Assembly: GCA_040367435.1 (NCBI GenBank)
Contig: BAABWY010000004.1
Location: 186,001-250,000, forward strand
From: Hyphomicrobiales bacterium 4NK60-0047b
GTDB taxonomy: Bacteria; Pseudomonadota; Alphaproteobacteria; Rhizobiales; HXMU1428-3
Length of the DNA stretch: 64,000 nucleotides
Reading direction: 5' to 3'
How positions within the stretch are numbered: the first letter of the stretch is position 1; the number at the start of each line of letters is the position of its first letter. Positions 38,180 through 48,494 of this stretch are shown here, one piece after another. The position numbers were made by a program, and so were the translations under genes. The notes beneath the pieces were generated by a model. It made no database searches. It was not told the DNA's origin and saw nothing but the letters and a program-made list of their open reading frames with translations.

Positions 38180-38218
38180 GAACAAGACAGGAACATGCAT
38201 AATGTTCTTGATTCGTAC
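38180..38218 (+). promoter_or_regulatory. LexA (SOS) box upstream of lexA
   Basis: GAAC-N7-GAAC at 38180-38194 is the reverse complement of GTTC-N7-GTTC, the alphaproteobacterial LexA box. A second near-match GTTC-N7-GTAC lies at 38204-38218, and GAACAT/ATGTTC (38191-38196 and 38202-38207) form an inverted repeat joining the two. It lies about 110-150 bp before the lexA start and fits LexA autorepression. Confidence 0.8.
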
Positions 38219-38329
38219 TTTTGATTGTTTTTTGAATCACATGACTTGATGAAATTGCAAAAATTGTTTGATGAGACATATGCACTTTCACTTTTCCAGG
38301 CTCACTTTCCAAGAGAGGGACTATTTTTA

Positions 38330-39046
38330 ATGCTAACTAAAAAACAAAAAGATTTATTGCTTTTTATTCATAACCGGGTCCAAGAAACCGGTGTGTCACC
38401 CTCTTTTGATGAAATGAAAGATGCTCTTGAGCTAAAATCCAAGTCGGGCATTCATCGATTGATCACAGCCCTTGAAGAACGTGGATTTATACGGCGGTTA
38501 GCACACCGAGCACGGGCGTTAGAGATTTTGAAATTACCTGAAGGGCTTCAAGGCAAGCCGTCTTCAGAAAATCCCACAACAGCTAAATCAACTAATAATG
38601 TTGTTTCAATTGCTGATGCGAAACTAAAGCCCGCTGATGAAGTGGCAACTGACGCTTCTTCTTTCACGGTTCCTGTTATGGGGCGTATTGCAGCTGGTGT
38701 ACCGATTTCGGCTATTCAAGATCATAATAATGATCTCGTTGTTTCCCCTGATATGTTGGGTGCTGGCAATCACTATGCATTGGAAGTTCATGGTGATTCT
38801 ATGATTGATGAAGGTATTCTTGATGGTGATACTGTTTTGATTAAAGAGACTTCATCTGCGAGAAACGGTGATATTGTTGTTGCTTTTATTGTTGAAGAAG
38901 AAGAAGCAACTTTGAAGAAGATTTATAAATCAGGAAACACCATTGAACTTGTTGCTGCGAACCCGGCTTATGAGCCGCGTCAATTCACGTCTGACAAAGT
39001 GCAAGTACAAGGGCAGCTTGTAGGGCTTGTTCGAAAATATCATTAA
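38330..39046 (+). CDS. lexA: SOS repressor LexA
   Basis: 238 aa from the ATG at 38330 (GAGAGGGA about 10 nt upstream). N-terminal winged helix-turn-helix [26 protein letters not shown] region with [20 protein letters not shown]; a linker of about 50 residues; C-terminal S24 protease with cleavage site Ala-Gly in [10 protein letters not shown], catalytic Ser in [11 protein letters not shown] and Lys in EATLKKIY. RecA-stimulated self-cleavage lifts repression of DNA-repair genes. The longer frame from 38225 runs through the promoter and is not used. A LexA box precedes it. Confidence 0.97.
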   Translation: MLTKKQKDLLLFIHNRVQETGVSPSFDEMKDALELKSKSGIHRLITALEERGFIRRLAHRARALEILKLPEGLQGKPSSENPTTAKSTNNVVSIADAKLKPADEVATDASSFTVPVMGRIAAGVPISAIQDHNNDLVVSPDMLGAGNHYALEVHGDSMIDEGILDGDTVLIKETSSARNGDIVVAFIVEEEEATLKKIYKSGNTIELVAANPAYEPRQFTSDKVQVQGQLVGLVRKYH

Positions 39047-39351
39047 AGTGTGTTGCTTTTATTGGATTAACGAAACGCTCTGTTTTGTCTCACGACTTTT
39101 TTTGTTGTGCCTTTCGTTTTCTCAGTACTCAGTCGGCGCAACATCCGCACTGTACGCCCCCGAGAGGCAGAACCAGGCTTCGGAAGCATTTTATTTTCGC
39201 TTTAGGTTACTATAAATAACCATGCTGACGTCATGACTGTGCTCCGAAGTAGAGCACTCCCTTCTTCATTATGAGAATTAAAAGCCAAGTTTTATAAATT
39301 TATATAAACGCAACAGGTTCTAGTGATAGACCTTCCGTTTTTGTCTATATT
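39047..39351. other. lexA / comEC intergenic region
   Basis: 305 bp between convergent genes with no supportable gene. A small hairpin GTGCTC (39239-39244) with GAGCAC (39252-39257) may serve as a weak terminator. The stretch around 39135-39155 contains GCAACATCCGCACTGTA, which resembles the end of the hairpin repeat unit (GCAACCGCACTA) and may be a decayed copy. Confidence 0.4.
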
Positions 39352-41592
39352 TTATCGATAGGCTGACCAAATTCTATTTTTTCTAAATTGATTTGCTGAG
39401 ATAATTTTTATCTTTCCGTCTTTTATATATAGAGAGAGTGTTCCGCTGTTGGTTAGCTCTCTTTTAGATAAGATTAGTTTTGGGTTTTTACATTTTCTGG
39501 TGATGGAAAATTTGTAGATTAAAATATCCGCTGTTTGGCAGGCTTCTTCCAAGGCGGCTATGGACTTGATAAGAGTTACTCTTTTTCCTGATGTTTTTCC
39601 AGAACAGGCTGTATCATCACAGAGGAAGTTTTGTGAATTTCTCACACTATTTAATGATCGTGTGTCTCCATCTGCTTTCAACCAATTCGTTAGAACAAAA
39701 GTTCCTTTTCGCCCTGTCGGTGCGTAGAGTTTTTTGTCCACTCCTCTTAAGGCAATGACATCGGCTGATGCACCTATATAAATATCTGGCTTTTCATTCT
39801 TCAATGCTGATATTGGCGCAATGACTATGAGTGCTGCTCCTATTAGATTAATTGGTCGATTTGTGTAAAAGACAAGAACCAGACCTGCCATCATGAGCAA
39901 TACAGAACCTAAATTTATCGCAGCTATTGTAATGGTTGCCGGGTCAAAACTTGAAGTCCAGTGTGCTGTGCTTAAAAGAATTTGGATTGAATATTTTAGC
40001 GGAACGAACGCTATCGCCTCTAACCCTAGGGGCATCATTATCAACGACATGAGGGCTGAAGGCATTAATAACAAACTGAATATGGGGATAGCTAACATGT
40101 TCCCAACAGGTCCCATATATGAGACATTGTGGAAATGATAGATAGCAAATGGTGCTGTTGCAACGGTTGCTATAATTGACGTTACCCATATGCCTCCCAA
40201 GTAATAAAAGGGTTTGATCCACCTGTTTGCTGAAGACCTTTTTAGATTGTTTAATGGTTCATATTCCCTAAATATTTGATATGTCACAATGAGAGCTGTT
40301 ACAGCTGCAAATGACATCTGAAACCCAGCTGACATTAAACTTTCTGGTTTGAGTACCAATATGATGAGGGCAGCTACTGCTACATTTCTAAGTGTCAATG
40401 CTGTTCGCTCGATCATGATGGCGGTGAAGAGAACTGAGATCATTAAGACGGCGCGCTGTGTTGGGATTGATTGTCCTGAAATTAAAAAGTACGCAAAGCT
40501 CCCGATTAGTGCGCCGAAGGCTGCGTATTTTTTTATTGGATGGTTTTGACTGAATATTGGAAAGAGAGCCAGAAGTGCTCGGATTAATATAAATAGAGTT
40601 CCGCCAAAGACGGCCATATGCAATCCTGAAATGGCAAGTAAGTGACCGAGCCCTGCTTTGCGCATAGCCTCTAAATCATCTTTACTTACTCGGCCTCTAT
40701 CTCCTAGAATTAAAGCCCGTGCCATGGCTCTTTCGGGCTCATTTAATCCATTATCTATTTTGTTACCAATGAAGTTTCTTATATTCGCGATGATTTGATT
40801 TAAGGATGATTGGTGTTCTATACGCTCCTGGTTGTAGGGGCACAGTCTTATAGGAGAAATATTGAACCCTGTTGCCCCGACTTGTTTGAACCACAAAGCA
40901 AAGCCAAAATCATATCCACCCGCCCTTATTGGTCCTTTGGGCCGTGCTAGCATTGCTCTCATGCATAGCAAGTCACCATATTTAAATCTTGGTCCTTGGT
41001 CAGAGGTGCGAATACGAATTCGTTTTGGTATTTTGTTTTCAGTTCGCTTTGATAATGAGAGGAGTTTTCCGGTGTATCTTATTCGATTTTTCTGTAAGGG
41101 CTGATTTCCTTCGACCATCATTACAACATCGAAAGGTTTTAAAGTTTGACTTAAAAGGTGGGTGGAGCTTTTGTGAGTTCTATAGAGTGCCAGACTATAA
41201 CCGATGCTTATGATTAAAGCTCCGATAATTAGATTATTTAAATATCTGTATTTTTTGGTTAGGGCCACGCAACATAATAAAATGATGAGGAGAAGAGCGC
41301 AGACTTTTGAGTTGCCTTCACCAGGCAAATTAAAATAAAGACCTATTCCTGTTGCGATACATAATAGTGTGATTGGACTATTGTTTTTAATAACAGGTGT
41401 TTGCTTTTTTTGTACGTTACTTAGGTTTTGCGCGCCTTGCTTGAAAAAAGAATTGTTCTTTTGGGGCCATAACGACTTAAACGACAGGTGGCTTATCAAG
41501 AAGTTTTGACGTTTTTGCTCCCCTGCCATTTTGTATTTCCTAACATTTTTTTTGCTTTTTAAACTTTGCAATTTGATTTTACGGCTGAACAT
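39352..41592 (-). CDS. comEC: ComEC/Rec2-family DNA-uptake channel protein
   Basis: 746 aa polytopic membrane protein. A basic N-terminal tail of about 65 residues is followed by membrane segments and a soluble N-terminal region (about 140-280). The Competence domain (about 290-570) contains ARALILGDRGRVSKDDLEAMRKAGLGHLLAISGLHMA in family form and SIPTQRAVLMI. The C-terminal part is short, without a complete metallo-beta-lactamase domain, as usual in alphaproteobacteria. The family moves single-stranded DNA across the inner membrane. No other competence gene is nearby. Its codon use is slightly more AT-rich than the neighbours. The exact start is uncertain because several in-frame starts lie in the polar tail. 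Confidence 0.92.
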   Translation of the reverse strand: MFSRKIKLQSLKSKKNVRKYKMAGEQKRQNFLISHLSFKSLWPQKNNSFFKQGAQNLSNVQKKQTPVIKNNSPITLLCIATGIGLYFNLPGEGNSKVCALLLIILLCCVALTKKYRYLNNLIIGALIISIGYSLALYRTHKSSTHLLSQTLKPFDVVMMVEGNQPLQKNRIRYTGKLLSLSKRTENKIPKRIRIRTSDQGPRFKYGDLLCMRAMLARPKGPIRAGGYDFGFALWFKQVGATGFNISPIRLCPYNQERIEHQSSLNQIIANIRNFIGNKIDNGLNEPERAMARALILGDRGRVSKDDLEAMRKAGLGHLLAISGLHMAVFGGTLFILIRALLALFPIFSQNHPIKKYAAFGALIGSFAYFLISGQSIPTQRAVLMISVLFTAIMIERTALTLRNVAVAALIILVLKPESLMSAGFQMSFAAVTALIVTYQIFREYEPLNNLKRSSANRWIKPFYYLGGIWVTSIIATVATAPFAIYHFHNVSYMGPVGNMLAIPIFSLLLMPSALMSLIMMPLGLEAIAFVPLKYSIQILLSTAHWTSSFDPATITIAAINLGSVLLMMAGLVLVFYTNRPINLIGAALIVIAPISALKNEKPDIYIGASADVIALRGVDKKLYAPTGRKGTFVLTNWLKADGDTRSLNSVRNSQNFLCDDTACSGKTSGKRVTLIKSIAALEEACQTADILIYKFSITRKCKNPKLILSKRELTNSGTLSLYIKDGKIKIISANQFRKNRIWSAYR

Positions 41593-41765
41593 CCATCTAA
41601 GATATATTTCATCATAAATTCTATCAGAATTAATGAATTTTGACCTTACATTTAATGAGGTTATTTCCCGCTATGCGCTTGGCTAGAGCTATGTTATGAC
41701 CTGTTTTAATAGTTTCCCATACATGCTTTTTTCGATTACGTATTCGATACTCTCAGGAATTTAAA

Positions 41766-43184
41766 ATGTCTCAACCTATCATCACTCGTTTTGCCCCAAG
41801 TCCAACTGGTTATTTACATATTGGTGGGGCTCGTACGGCTCTTTTTAATTGGGCTTTTGCTAAGTCTCAGGGCGGTCAATTTTTATTACGTATTGAAGAT
41901 ACTGATAAGGCACGTTCAACATCAGACGCGATAGCAGCTATTTTAAAAGGTATGGACTGGCTTGGGTTAAAAGCTGATGCGGAACCGGTGTTTCAATCAA
42001 AGCAACAAGACCGGCATGTTGAGGTTGCGACACAATTGTTGGCCTCTGGTCATGCTTATCGCTCTTTTGCAACAGATGAAGAAATAGAAGAGATCCGTAA
42101 CAAAGCCCGCGCTGCTGGTGTTGCTGCTCGCTATCCGGGACGGGATGAACCAATTGCTGATGAGTTTCTAGATCGCTCGGTCTTACGTTTTAAAGCGCCG
42201 ATTGATGGAGAGACTAAAATAACGGATCAAGTGCAAGGTGATGTTGTTATTCGCAATGATCAACTTGATGATTTGGTTTTGCTACGCTCTGACGGATCTC
42301 CAACTTATATGCTTGCTGTCGTTGTTGATGATCATGATATGGGAATTACACATGTTATCCGCGGTGATGACCATCTGACAAATTGTGCAAAGCAAATACA
42401 AATTTACAATGCTCTACAATGGGATTTACCCGTATTTGCTCATATCCCGCTTATTCACGGAAGTGACGGTGCGAAACTTTCAAAACGTCATGGTGCTCTT
42501 GGAGCCGAAGCTTATAAAGCGATGGGGTATTTGCCTGAAGGAATGAGAAATTACTTGGCAAAACTTGGCTGGAGCCACGGTGATGATGAAATTATTCCCA
42601 CAGATAAACTTATTGAATGGTTTGACTTAGGCGGCATTAATAAAGCTCCTGCTCGGTTTGATATGGCCAAGTTAGATCATTTAAATGGTCATTATGTTTC
42701 GACAAGTTCTGATGAGGAGCTTCTCTCATCACTGAAATCACTTATTGAAGATAATGTATTTACGCCTGAACTTTCCTATTCTTCTGGGCTCATTGATCTT
42801 GATGTGCTTTCATCAAACCTCTCTTTCTTAAAAGAACGGTCTAAGACACTAATTGAATTGTTAGAGACAGCGGCTTACCTGTTTAAATCTGTACCGTTAG
42901 AAATGGATGCCAAAGCAGAAAAAGCGCTTAATAAAGATGGAGTAACTGACATTTTAGAAGGTGTTTGCTCAAAATTTACTGATTTGCAGCAATGGAATCG
43001 CAATGAAATTGAAGGACTGTTAAAAGATTACGCAAGTGAGCATGATCTAAAGTTTGGAAAAATTGCGCCGCCGCTTCGTTCTGCACTCACTGGATCTATG
43101 GTTTCGCCTGGAATTTATGATGTCATACACAGTTTAGGCCGCAGCGAGGTCTTAAAACGGCTTCAAGAGGTTATTAAGGCCTAA
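41766..43184 (+). CDS. gltX: Glutamyl-tRNA synthetase
   Basis: 472 aa class I synthetase. HIGH motif in APSPTGYLHIGGARTALFNW, KMSKS-type loop as KLSKRHGAL, and VIRGDDHLTN are present. AGGA 7 nt before the ATG supports the start. Many alphaproteobacteria carry two GltX copies, one of which may charge tRNA-Gln with glutamate; this copy lies in the conserved comEC-gltX-gltA order. It is read divergently from comEC. Confidence 0.97.
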   Translation: MSQPIITRFAPSPTGYLHIGGARTALFNWAFAKSQGGQFLLRIEDTDKARSTSDAIAAILKGMDWLGLKADAEPVFQSKQQDRHVEVATQLLASGHAYRSFATDEEIEEIRNKARAAGVAARYPGRDEPIADEFLDRSVLRFKAPIDGETKITDQVQGDVVIRNDQLDDLVLLRSDGSPTYMLAVVVDDHDMGITHVIRGDDHLTNCAKQIQIYNALQWDLPVFAHIPLIHGSDGAKLSKRHGALGAEAYKAMGYLPEGMRNYLAKLGWSHGDDEIIPTDKLIEWFDLGGINKAPARFDMAKLDHLNGHYVSTSSDEELLSSLKSLIEDNVFTPELSYSSGLIDLDVLSSNLSFLKERSKTLIELLETAAYLFKSVPLEMDAKAEKALNKDGVTDILEGVCSKFTDLQQWNRNEIEGLLKDYASEHDLKFGKIAPPLRSALTGSMVSPGIYDVIHSLGRSEVLKRLQEVIKA

Positions 43185-43450
43185 AGTTGTAGAAAAACTT
43201 GCCAAATCGCGCTCTAGGACTTATTAAGAGGGCATCGAAAGCAGATATTCATTATCTGTTTTATATACATATTTCAATGAATGCGCCTATTCTAAACCGT
43301 CAAAGAGCTAAAATTCGTATTTTTTTCATTTTTATGAATTATAAAGCGGGCTTATAGCATTTTAAAATTCTTTATGTTAGGTCTTACGTCAACTGCGTCA
43401 TAGGGACGCGGTGTACTGACATTCGGCGCGATAAATAAAAGGGTATGTTT

Positions 43451-44782
43451 ATGACTACTGTTCAAACTTCTACTAATGGTGACCAGCTTAATCAGGATAG
43501 CGATAAGTCCAATCTTATAGTTGAAGGGAAAACACTCGACTTACCGCTTTACAAGGGCTCTATTGGCCCAACTGTAATGGATATCAGCCGTTTGTATGCT
43601 CAAAGTGACATGTTCACTTATGACCCAGGTTTCACCTCTACAGCGTCTTGTGAAAGTAAAATCACTTATATTGATGGTGATAAAGGTATTTTATTGCACC
43701 GTGGTTATCCAATTGATCAACTGGCTGAACAAGGTTCGTTCCTGGAGACTTGTTATTTGTTGCTTTATGGTGATTTACCACAAGGCGAACAGTTTGAAGA
43801 TTTCAAACATCGCATCACTTATCATACTATGCTGCATGAACAAATCCACACATTCTATAAAGGTTTCCGCCGGGATGCGCACCCAATGGCGATTATGGTT
43901 GGTGTTGTTGGCGCTCTTTCAGCGTTTTATCACGACTCAACAGACATTAATGACCCAACACAACGTAACATTGCCAGCTTGCGCATGATTGCTAAAATGC
44001 CAACCATTGCTGCAATGGCTTATAAATATTCTATTGGTCAACCGTTTGTAACACCTAGAAATGATTTGGATTATTCTGCTAATTTCTTGAACATGTGCTT
44101 CAGCGTACCTGCTGAAGACTACAAAGTTGACCCTGTGCTTGCTCGTGCAATGGATCGTATTTTCATTCTTCATGCTGATCATGAGCAAAATGCATCGACT
44201 TCTACAGTTCGTTTAGCTGGTTCTTCTGGCGCGAACCCATTTGCTTGTATTGCTGCTGGTATTGCTTGTCTTTGGGGACCATCGCATGGTGGTGCTAACG
44301 AAGCTGCTTTAACTATGCTTGAAGAGATCGGTTCAGTTGATCGCATTCCAGAATATATTCGCCGTGCGAAAGATAAGAGTGATCCTTTCCGTCTTATGGG
44401 CTTTGGCCACCGGGTTTATAAAAACTATGACCCTCGCGCGACTGTTATGCAAAAGACATGTCATGAAGTGTTGGATACGCTTGGACTTAAAGATGAGCCT
44501 TTGCTGCAAGTTGCTATGGAACTTGAACGTATTGCTCGTGAAGATCCTTATTTTGTTGAGAAGAAACTTTATCCGAATATTGATTTCTATTCAGGTATTA
44601 CACTTCGTGCATTAGGTTTCCCACCTGAGATGTTTACAGTGTTGTTTGCGCTTGCGCGGACAGTTGGCTGGATTGCTCAATGGAGAGAAATGATTGAAGA
44701 TCCACAACAACGTATTGGTCGTCCTCGTCAACTTTACACTGGCCCGACTTTGCGTGATTATGTACCGACTTCAAACCGCTAA
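43451..44782 (+). CDS. gltA: Citrate synthase (type II)
   Basis: 443 aa. Condenses acetyl-CoA and oxaloacetate in the first TCA step. Catalytic regions: [20 protein letters not shown] (first His), [13 protein letters not shown] (second His) and [11 protein letters not shown] (catalytic Asp). An N-terminal extension of about 25 polar residues precedes the family start. The ATG at 43451 has AAGGG about 7 nt upstream; the ATG at 43445 would be too close to the ribosome site. 266 bp separate it from gltX, enough for its own promoter. A strong terminator follows. Confidence 0.97.
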   Translation: MTTVQTSTNGDQLNQDSDKSNLIVEGKTLDLPLYKGSIGPTVMDISRLYAQSDMFTYDPGFTSTASCESKITYIDGDKGILLHRGYPIDQLAEQGSFLETCYLLLYGDLPQGEQFEDFKHRITYHTMLHEQIHTFYKGFRRDAHPMAIMVGVVGALSAFYHDSTDINDPTQRNIASLRMIAKMPTIAAMAYKYSIGQPFVTPRNDLDYSANFLNMCFSVPAEDYKVDPVLARAMDRIFILHADHEQNASTSTVRLAGSSGANPFACIAAGIACLWGPSHGGANEAALTMLEEIGSVDRIPEYIRRAKDKSDPFRLMGFGHRVYKNYDPRATVMQKTCHEVLDTLGLKDEPLLQVAMELERIAREDPYFVEKKLYPNIDFYSGITLRALGFPPEMFTVLFALARTVGWIAQWREMIEDPQQRIGRPRQLYTGPTLRDYVPTSNR

Positions 44783-44802
44783 GTGAATTAAGTTAAACTA
44801 AT

Positions 44803-44844
44803 AAAAAAAGCCACCCTCTAAAAATTTAGAGGGTGGCTTTTTTT
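44803..44844. terminator. Bidirectional terminator between gltA and lpxB, overlapping the lpxB stop
   Basis: AAAAAAAGCCACCCTCTA (44803-44820) pairs with its complement at 44827-44844 across a 6-nt loop. The stem is flanked by A and T tracts for use in both directions. The minus-strand stop codon of lpxB (44843-44845) lies in the base of the stem. Confidence 0.95.
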
Positions 44845-46030
44845 ATTTCTTATTTTCATAAATTGTTTCAATGGTTTGCTTGGCTGCTGCAATTGATGGT
44901 CTTGGACCAGCTTCAAACATTTTTTCTTCTATCGTTTCAAGATGCGTTTTTTGAGACAGGTATTCTTTGGTGGATTGATCAAACAAGGGGGTTAGCGCGG
45001 CGACAATTTTTTCAGGTGTACAATCATACTGAATGAATTCAGGGAATGCCTTTTTCCCTAAAATATGATTTGCCAGAGCAAACATATCTGCTTTGATTAA
45101 AGGTCTTAAAAGGTGCAGTAACTTATCATATTTGTAAGCAACAACCATTGGCGTGCCAGTTATGGCCAGCTCTAATGTGACGGTACCGGATGCAGCAAGT
45201 GCTGCAGTTGCGCATTTAAATGCTTTGAATTTATCATCTTGACCGTCAATAATATGTGGTTTAACCGGCCAAGATTTAATAGCTTCTTCAACTGAATTTT
45301 TTACTGATCTGACTGTTGGTAACAAGACTTCTATCGGCCCGATATTTTTATTTAATTGTCCAACTACTTCACCGAAAGGTTCCATCAAATGTTTGATTTC
45401 ATTAGAGCGACTACCTGGTAGGATTGTGAGTATTTTGGCGCCTTTTTCAATACCAAGTTTATCTAATAAACTTGCTTCATCAAGCTCACTAATCCATTGC
45501 TTTTGTTCAATTAGGGGATGACCGACATAGTGACAAGAGGGGCCGCCCAGTTCTTTATGTTTTTGAGGTTCAAAAGGAAGTAAAGCTAACACCTCATCGA
45601 CATAAGGTTTCATCTTTTTCGCTCTGCCTGGTCTCCAGGCCCAAACGGTTGGACTGACATAATTTACAATTGGTATGTGGGGTGCATTTTTGCGCACTCT
45701 TTTGGCGATCGGATGAGTGAATTCAGGACTGTCTATAATGATTAAGCCGTCTGGATTGTGTTCGATGACATGGTCTACGCATTGATGAACGCGTTTGATT
45801 AAATTTGGTAACCTGGCGAGAATTGCAAATGGCCCCATTATCGCAACTTCTTCCATTGGAAACAGAGAGTTTAGTCCCTCTTTTGTCATAGCGTCTGAAC
45901 CTAGACCTTGAAATATCAGGTTTTCTTCTCCCAATTCTTCTTTTAAGGCTTGCATTAATTTGCCGCCCAAGGCATCCCCAGAATGTTCACCTGCTATGAT
46001 GTGTAGTTTGAAGGGTGGGGTTTTCCTCAT
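44843..46030 (-). CDS. lpxB: Lipid-A-disaccharide synthase
   Basis: 395 aa GT19 glycosyltransferase joining UDP-diacylglucosamine and lipid X. Motifs: IIAGEHSGDALGGKLM at the N-terminus, MGPFAILARLPNL, YVSPTVWAWRPGRAKKM, LLPFEPQKH, LTILPGSRSNEI and AASGTVTLELAITGTPMVVAYK. It ends the lpxD-fabZ-lpxA-lpxI-lpxB run, 52 bp after lpxI. A peripheral membrane protein on the cytoplasmic face. Confidence 0.97.
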   Translation of the reverse strand: MRKTPPFKLHIIAGEHSGDALGGKLMQALKEELGEENLIFQGLGSDAMTKEGLNSLFPMEEVAIMGPFAILARLPNLIKRVHQCVDHVIEHNPDGLIIIDSPEFTHPIAKRVRKNAPHIPIVNYVSPTVWAWRPGRAKKMKPYVDEVLALLPFEPQKHKELGGPSCHYVGHPLIEQKQWISELDEASLLDKLGIEKGAKILTILPGSRSNEIKHLMEPFGEVVGQLNKNIGPIEVLLPTVRSVKNSVEEAIKSWPVKPHIIDGQDDKFKAFKCATAALAASGTVTLELAITGTPMVVAYKYDKLLHLLRPLIKADMFALANHILGKKAFPEFIQYDCTPEKIVAALTPLFDQSTKEYLSQKTHLETIEEKMFEAGPRPSIAAAKQTIETIYENKK

Positions 46031-46082
46031 AGCTTACAGGCCTTTTTATTTTCTATGACTGATTTATTGAGATGATGACTTT

Positions 46083-46997
46083 TTAAGAATTGAGCTCTTC
46101 TTCTTTTAGGCCAATGATGAAGACCCCTAATTTATTGGCTAACTCTATGGTTTTTTGTTTTTCACTTATCAGGACTTTATTCTCAACAATTGCTATGCCA
46201 TTCAACCCTGCGTCTGCGACTAATTCAATAGTTTTCGGGCCAATAGTTGGCATATCGATTCGTAGTTCCTGATTTGGTTTTGGCAGCTTTACCAATACGC
46301 CATGACGTTTGTTCAGCCAGCCTTTGCCCCATTGTCTCAGGCCTTTTGCGCGCTTTAACATGTTATCGGTGCCTTCAGCTGCTTCGACACAAAGCACATA
46401 TTCTCGCGCCACGATGGCGCCTTGGCCAATATCCATTTCACCAAGGGAGAGAACCGTTTTAATGCCTTTTTGAATATCTTTACGATCTATTTTTGAAGGT
46501 TTTTTCTTGGTGAATGTACCACCATCAGCTGTCAGTTCAGGCGCCACTTCATGAGCTCCAACGATTTGAAGTCCCTTTTTCTCGACGAAATTGACTATGT
46601 TGGTCAAAATAGTATCATCGCCGCCCATTGTTAAGCTAAAGACAAAACGTAGATTTCTGATCATACCGAAATCAAAGTGAATGTTTTTAAATTCTGGACG
46701 AGAGACACCGCCAATGAAAAGGATTTGTTCGACGTTTTCTTTTTTCAAGGTGTTAAAAAGCTTGTCGACCTCTCCCCATTTTACCCACTGATGAGGGTAG
46801 TTTTCTATCTCTTTAGATGCTGTTCCTTCAATGCCAACGATAAAGACATCTCGGCCAGCTTTTTTCGTTCGCTCAGCTATATAGAGAGGAAGGGAGCCAT
46901 TACCAGCTAATATGCCCAATGGGGTTTTAGGGCTGTCTTGAGGTTGCCCTGATTGCTGGTCTGGTTGCTGTTTTGGCAAATTGGCCTGTTGCATCAT
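46083..46997 (-). CDS. lpxI: UDP-2,3-diacylglucosamine pyrophosphatase LpxI
   Basis: 304 aa from the ATG at 46997. LpxI-family body with LGILAGNGSLPLYIAE, FIGGVSRPEF, GAHEVAPELTADGGTFTKKKPSK (two adjoining blocks), GQGAIVAREYVLCVEAAEGTDNML and VKLPKPNQELRIDMPTIG. It makes lipid X and replaces the unrelated LpxH of gammaproteobacteria. An extra N-terminal tail of about 25 residues rich in Gln and Pro precedes the domain. AGGA about 9 nt upstream supports this ATG; the longer TTG-started frame to 47057 crosses a hairpin and is unlikely. Confidence 0.93.
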   Translation of the reverse strand: MMQQANLPKQQPDQQSGQPQDSPKTPLGILAGNGSLPLYIAERTKKAGRDVFIVGIEGTASKEIENYPHQWVKWGEVDKLFNTLKKENVEQILFIGGVSRPEFKNIHFDFGMIRNLRFVFSLTMGGDDTILTNIVNFVEKKGLQIVGAHEVAPELTADGGTFTKKKPSKIDRKDIQKGIKTVLSLGEMDIGQGAIVAREYVLCVEAAEGTDNMLKRAKGLRQWGKGWLNKRHGVLVKLPKPNQELRIDMPTIGPKTIELVADAGLNGIAIVENKVLISEKQKTIELANKLGVFIIGLKEEELNS

Positions 46998-47053
46998 GTT
47001 ATTGTTCCTAGATGCTATAAAATGATGCGAAAAAATTAGCAACATCTGCAAAG

Positions 47054-47080
47054 CCAAAGGGTTTTATGTTAACCCTTTGG
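47054..47080. other. Hairpin in the lpxA-lpxI spacer
   Basis: CCAAAGGG (47054-47061) pairs perfectly with CCCTTTGG (47073-47080) across an 11-nt loop. On the minus strand no T run follows, so it is not a standard terminator; it may modulate expression of lpxI and lpxB relative to lpxA. Confidence 0.5.
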
Positions 47081-47129
47081 TTTATTTATGGATTTATCTA
47101 ATTGCATCAGTCTATTTAACTGACACGAT

Positions 47130-47936
47130 TTAGCTATTATCTCTTGGTACGCACAATGCCCGACTTGATTCATTGCGAATGAATGTGATCATTTCTTGTA
47201 CGCATTTATTGTCTTTGTAATCAATTTCAACTTGATCAACACGCTCTTTCAAAGTTGCTCTATCAGCAAAAATATCTTGATAAGCGCTTCTTAATTGATG
47301 AATGTCTTCTCGAGAAAAACCTGAACGTTTTAGACCAACAATATTCAGTCCACCAAGTCCAGCTCTGTGACCAATGGCCATTCCGTAGGGTATTACATCA
47401 TGTTCAATGCCTGACATGCCGCCAATAAATGCTTTATGACCAATGCGCACAAATTGATGAACTGCCGTGAGGCCACCAAGGATTGCACCGTCACCAATGG
47501 AACAATGACCACCTAATGTAGCGTTATTGGCAAAGATAACTTCATTACCTAAAAAGCAATCATGCGCGATATGAGAGCCGGCCATGTAGAGACCATTGTC
47601 ACCAACTTTTGTTATCCAACCACCATGTTCTGTGCCGGAATGCATTGTCACATGTTCGCGAATACGGTTGTTTTTACCAACAATGAGTTTGCTTTGTTGT
47701 TCAGGGTCTTCAAAGTTCGCGACTTGAGGAATTTTTCCAAGGGACGCGAAGGGATAGATTTCACAATCATCTCCAATTGAGGTTTGGCCACACAAAACAA
47801 CATGTGAATGTAGTTTTACATTATCACCAATTTCGACATTTGGTCCAACTTGACAGAAAGGGCCAATTTCTACATTTGATCCAATTTTTGCGTCTGCTGA
47901 AATATCGGATGAAGCGTGTATTTTATTTTTCGACAT
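47130..47936 (-). CDS. lpxA: UDP-N-acetylglucosamine acyltransferase
   Basis: 268 aa left-handed beta-helix protein with many hexapeptide repeats (IGSNVEIGPFCQVGPNVEIG and later) and the catalytic His region GTEHGGWITKVGDNG with AHDCFLGNEVIFANNATLGGH split over two blocks. It adds a 3-hydroxyacyl chain to UDP-GlcNAc, the first step of lipid A. The start at 47936 has AAGGG 5 nt upstream and begins 7 bp after fabZ; the extension to 47966 overlaps fabZ and is rejected. Confidence 0.96.
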   Translation of the reverse strand: MSKNKIHASSDISADAKIGSNVEIGPFCQVGPNVEIGDNVKLHSHVVLCGQTSIGDDCEIYPFASLGKIPQVANFEDPEQQSKLIVGKNNRIREHVTMHSGTEHGGWITKVGDNGLYMAGSHIAHDCFLGNEVIFANNATLGGHCSIGDGAILGGLTAVHQFVRIGHKAFIGGMSGIEHDVIPYGMAIGHRAGLGGLNIVGLKRSGFSREDIHQLRSAYQDIFADRATLKERVDQVEIDYKDNKCVQEMITFIRNESSRALCVPRDNS

Positions 47937-47943
47937 TTGACCC

Positions 47944-48411
47944 TTATACGTCCACAATCGTTGCACTTATTTCGGCTTCAGCAACGCGTTCGCCATCTAC
48001 TTTCGCTTCAGCTGCGAAACGCCATACACGGCCGCGGCTTCTAATCTTTTGAACGTGGTAATGGACTTGATCACCAGGGCCTACAGGCTTGCGAAAACGT
48101 GCGCGGTCAATAGCCATGAAATAAACCAACTGTTCCGTTGCTTTTTCTTCTAAGTTAGCAACGCATAATGCGCCTGCCGTTTGGGCCATGCCTTCTACAA
48201 GCAATACACCTGGGAATACAGGGTGCTCTGGAAAGTGTCCTTGAAAGAAGTTTTCATTGTAAGTGACATTTTTAATCCCAATGGCACTTTCATCTTTATA
48301 CATGTCGATGATGCGATCTATGAGTAAAAAGGGATAGCGGTGAGGGAGATATTTCATAATATCTGCGATATCTGCTGTCCCTAACTCTCCTTTTGTTGCG
48401 CTCTCATCCAT
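47944..48411 (-). CDS. fabZ: (3R)-hydroxyacyl-ACP dehydratase FabZ
   Basis: 155 aa hot-dog fold enzyme from the ATG at 48411. Begins with [17 protein letters not shown]; the catalytic His and Glu are in [23 protein letters not shown] (His in GHFPEHP and Glu in LVEGMAQ). It dehydrates 3-hydroxyacyl-ACP in fatty acid synthesis and competes with LpxA and LpxD for the same substrates, which fits its place between them. AAGG about 9 nt upstream supports the start; the 23-residue extension to 48480 is not family-like. Confidence 0.95.
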   Translation of the reverse strand: MDESATKGELGTADIADIMKYLPHRYPFLLIDRIIDMYKDESAIGIKNVTYNENFFQGHFPEHPVFPGVLLVEGMAQTAGALCVANLEEKATEQLVYFMAIDRARFRKPVGPGDQVHYHVQKIRSRGRVWRFAAEAKVDGERVAEAEISATIVDV

Positions 48412-48494
48412 ATTTTTAATCCTTAAATATTTTACTTTATACCCATCATATAGCTCATGATTTTTATGCCTTATTTGCAAAGAAAGATCATGGA

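Noticed and set aside
39027-39215. Plus-strand open frame of 62 codons after lexA
   Set aside because: It starts inside lexA in another frame and shows no coding character; the region is better read as non-coding between convergent genes.
46998-47057. Longer TTG start for lpxI
   Set aside because: It would add a hydrophobic, non-family stretch and place the start in a hairpin; the ATG at 46997 has a ribosome site.
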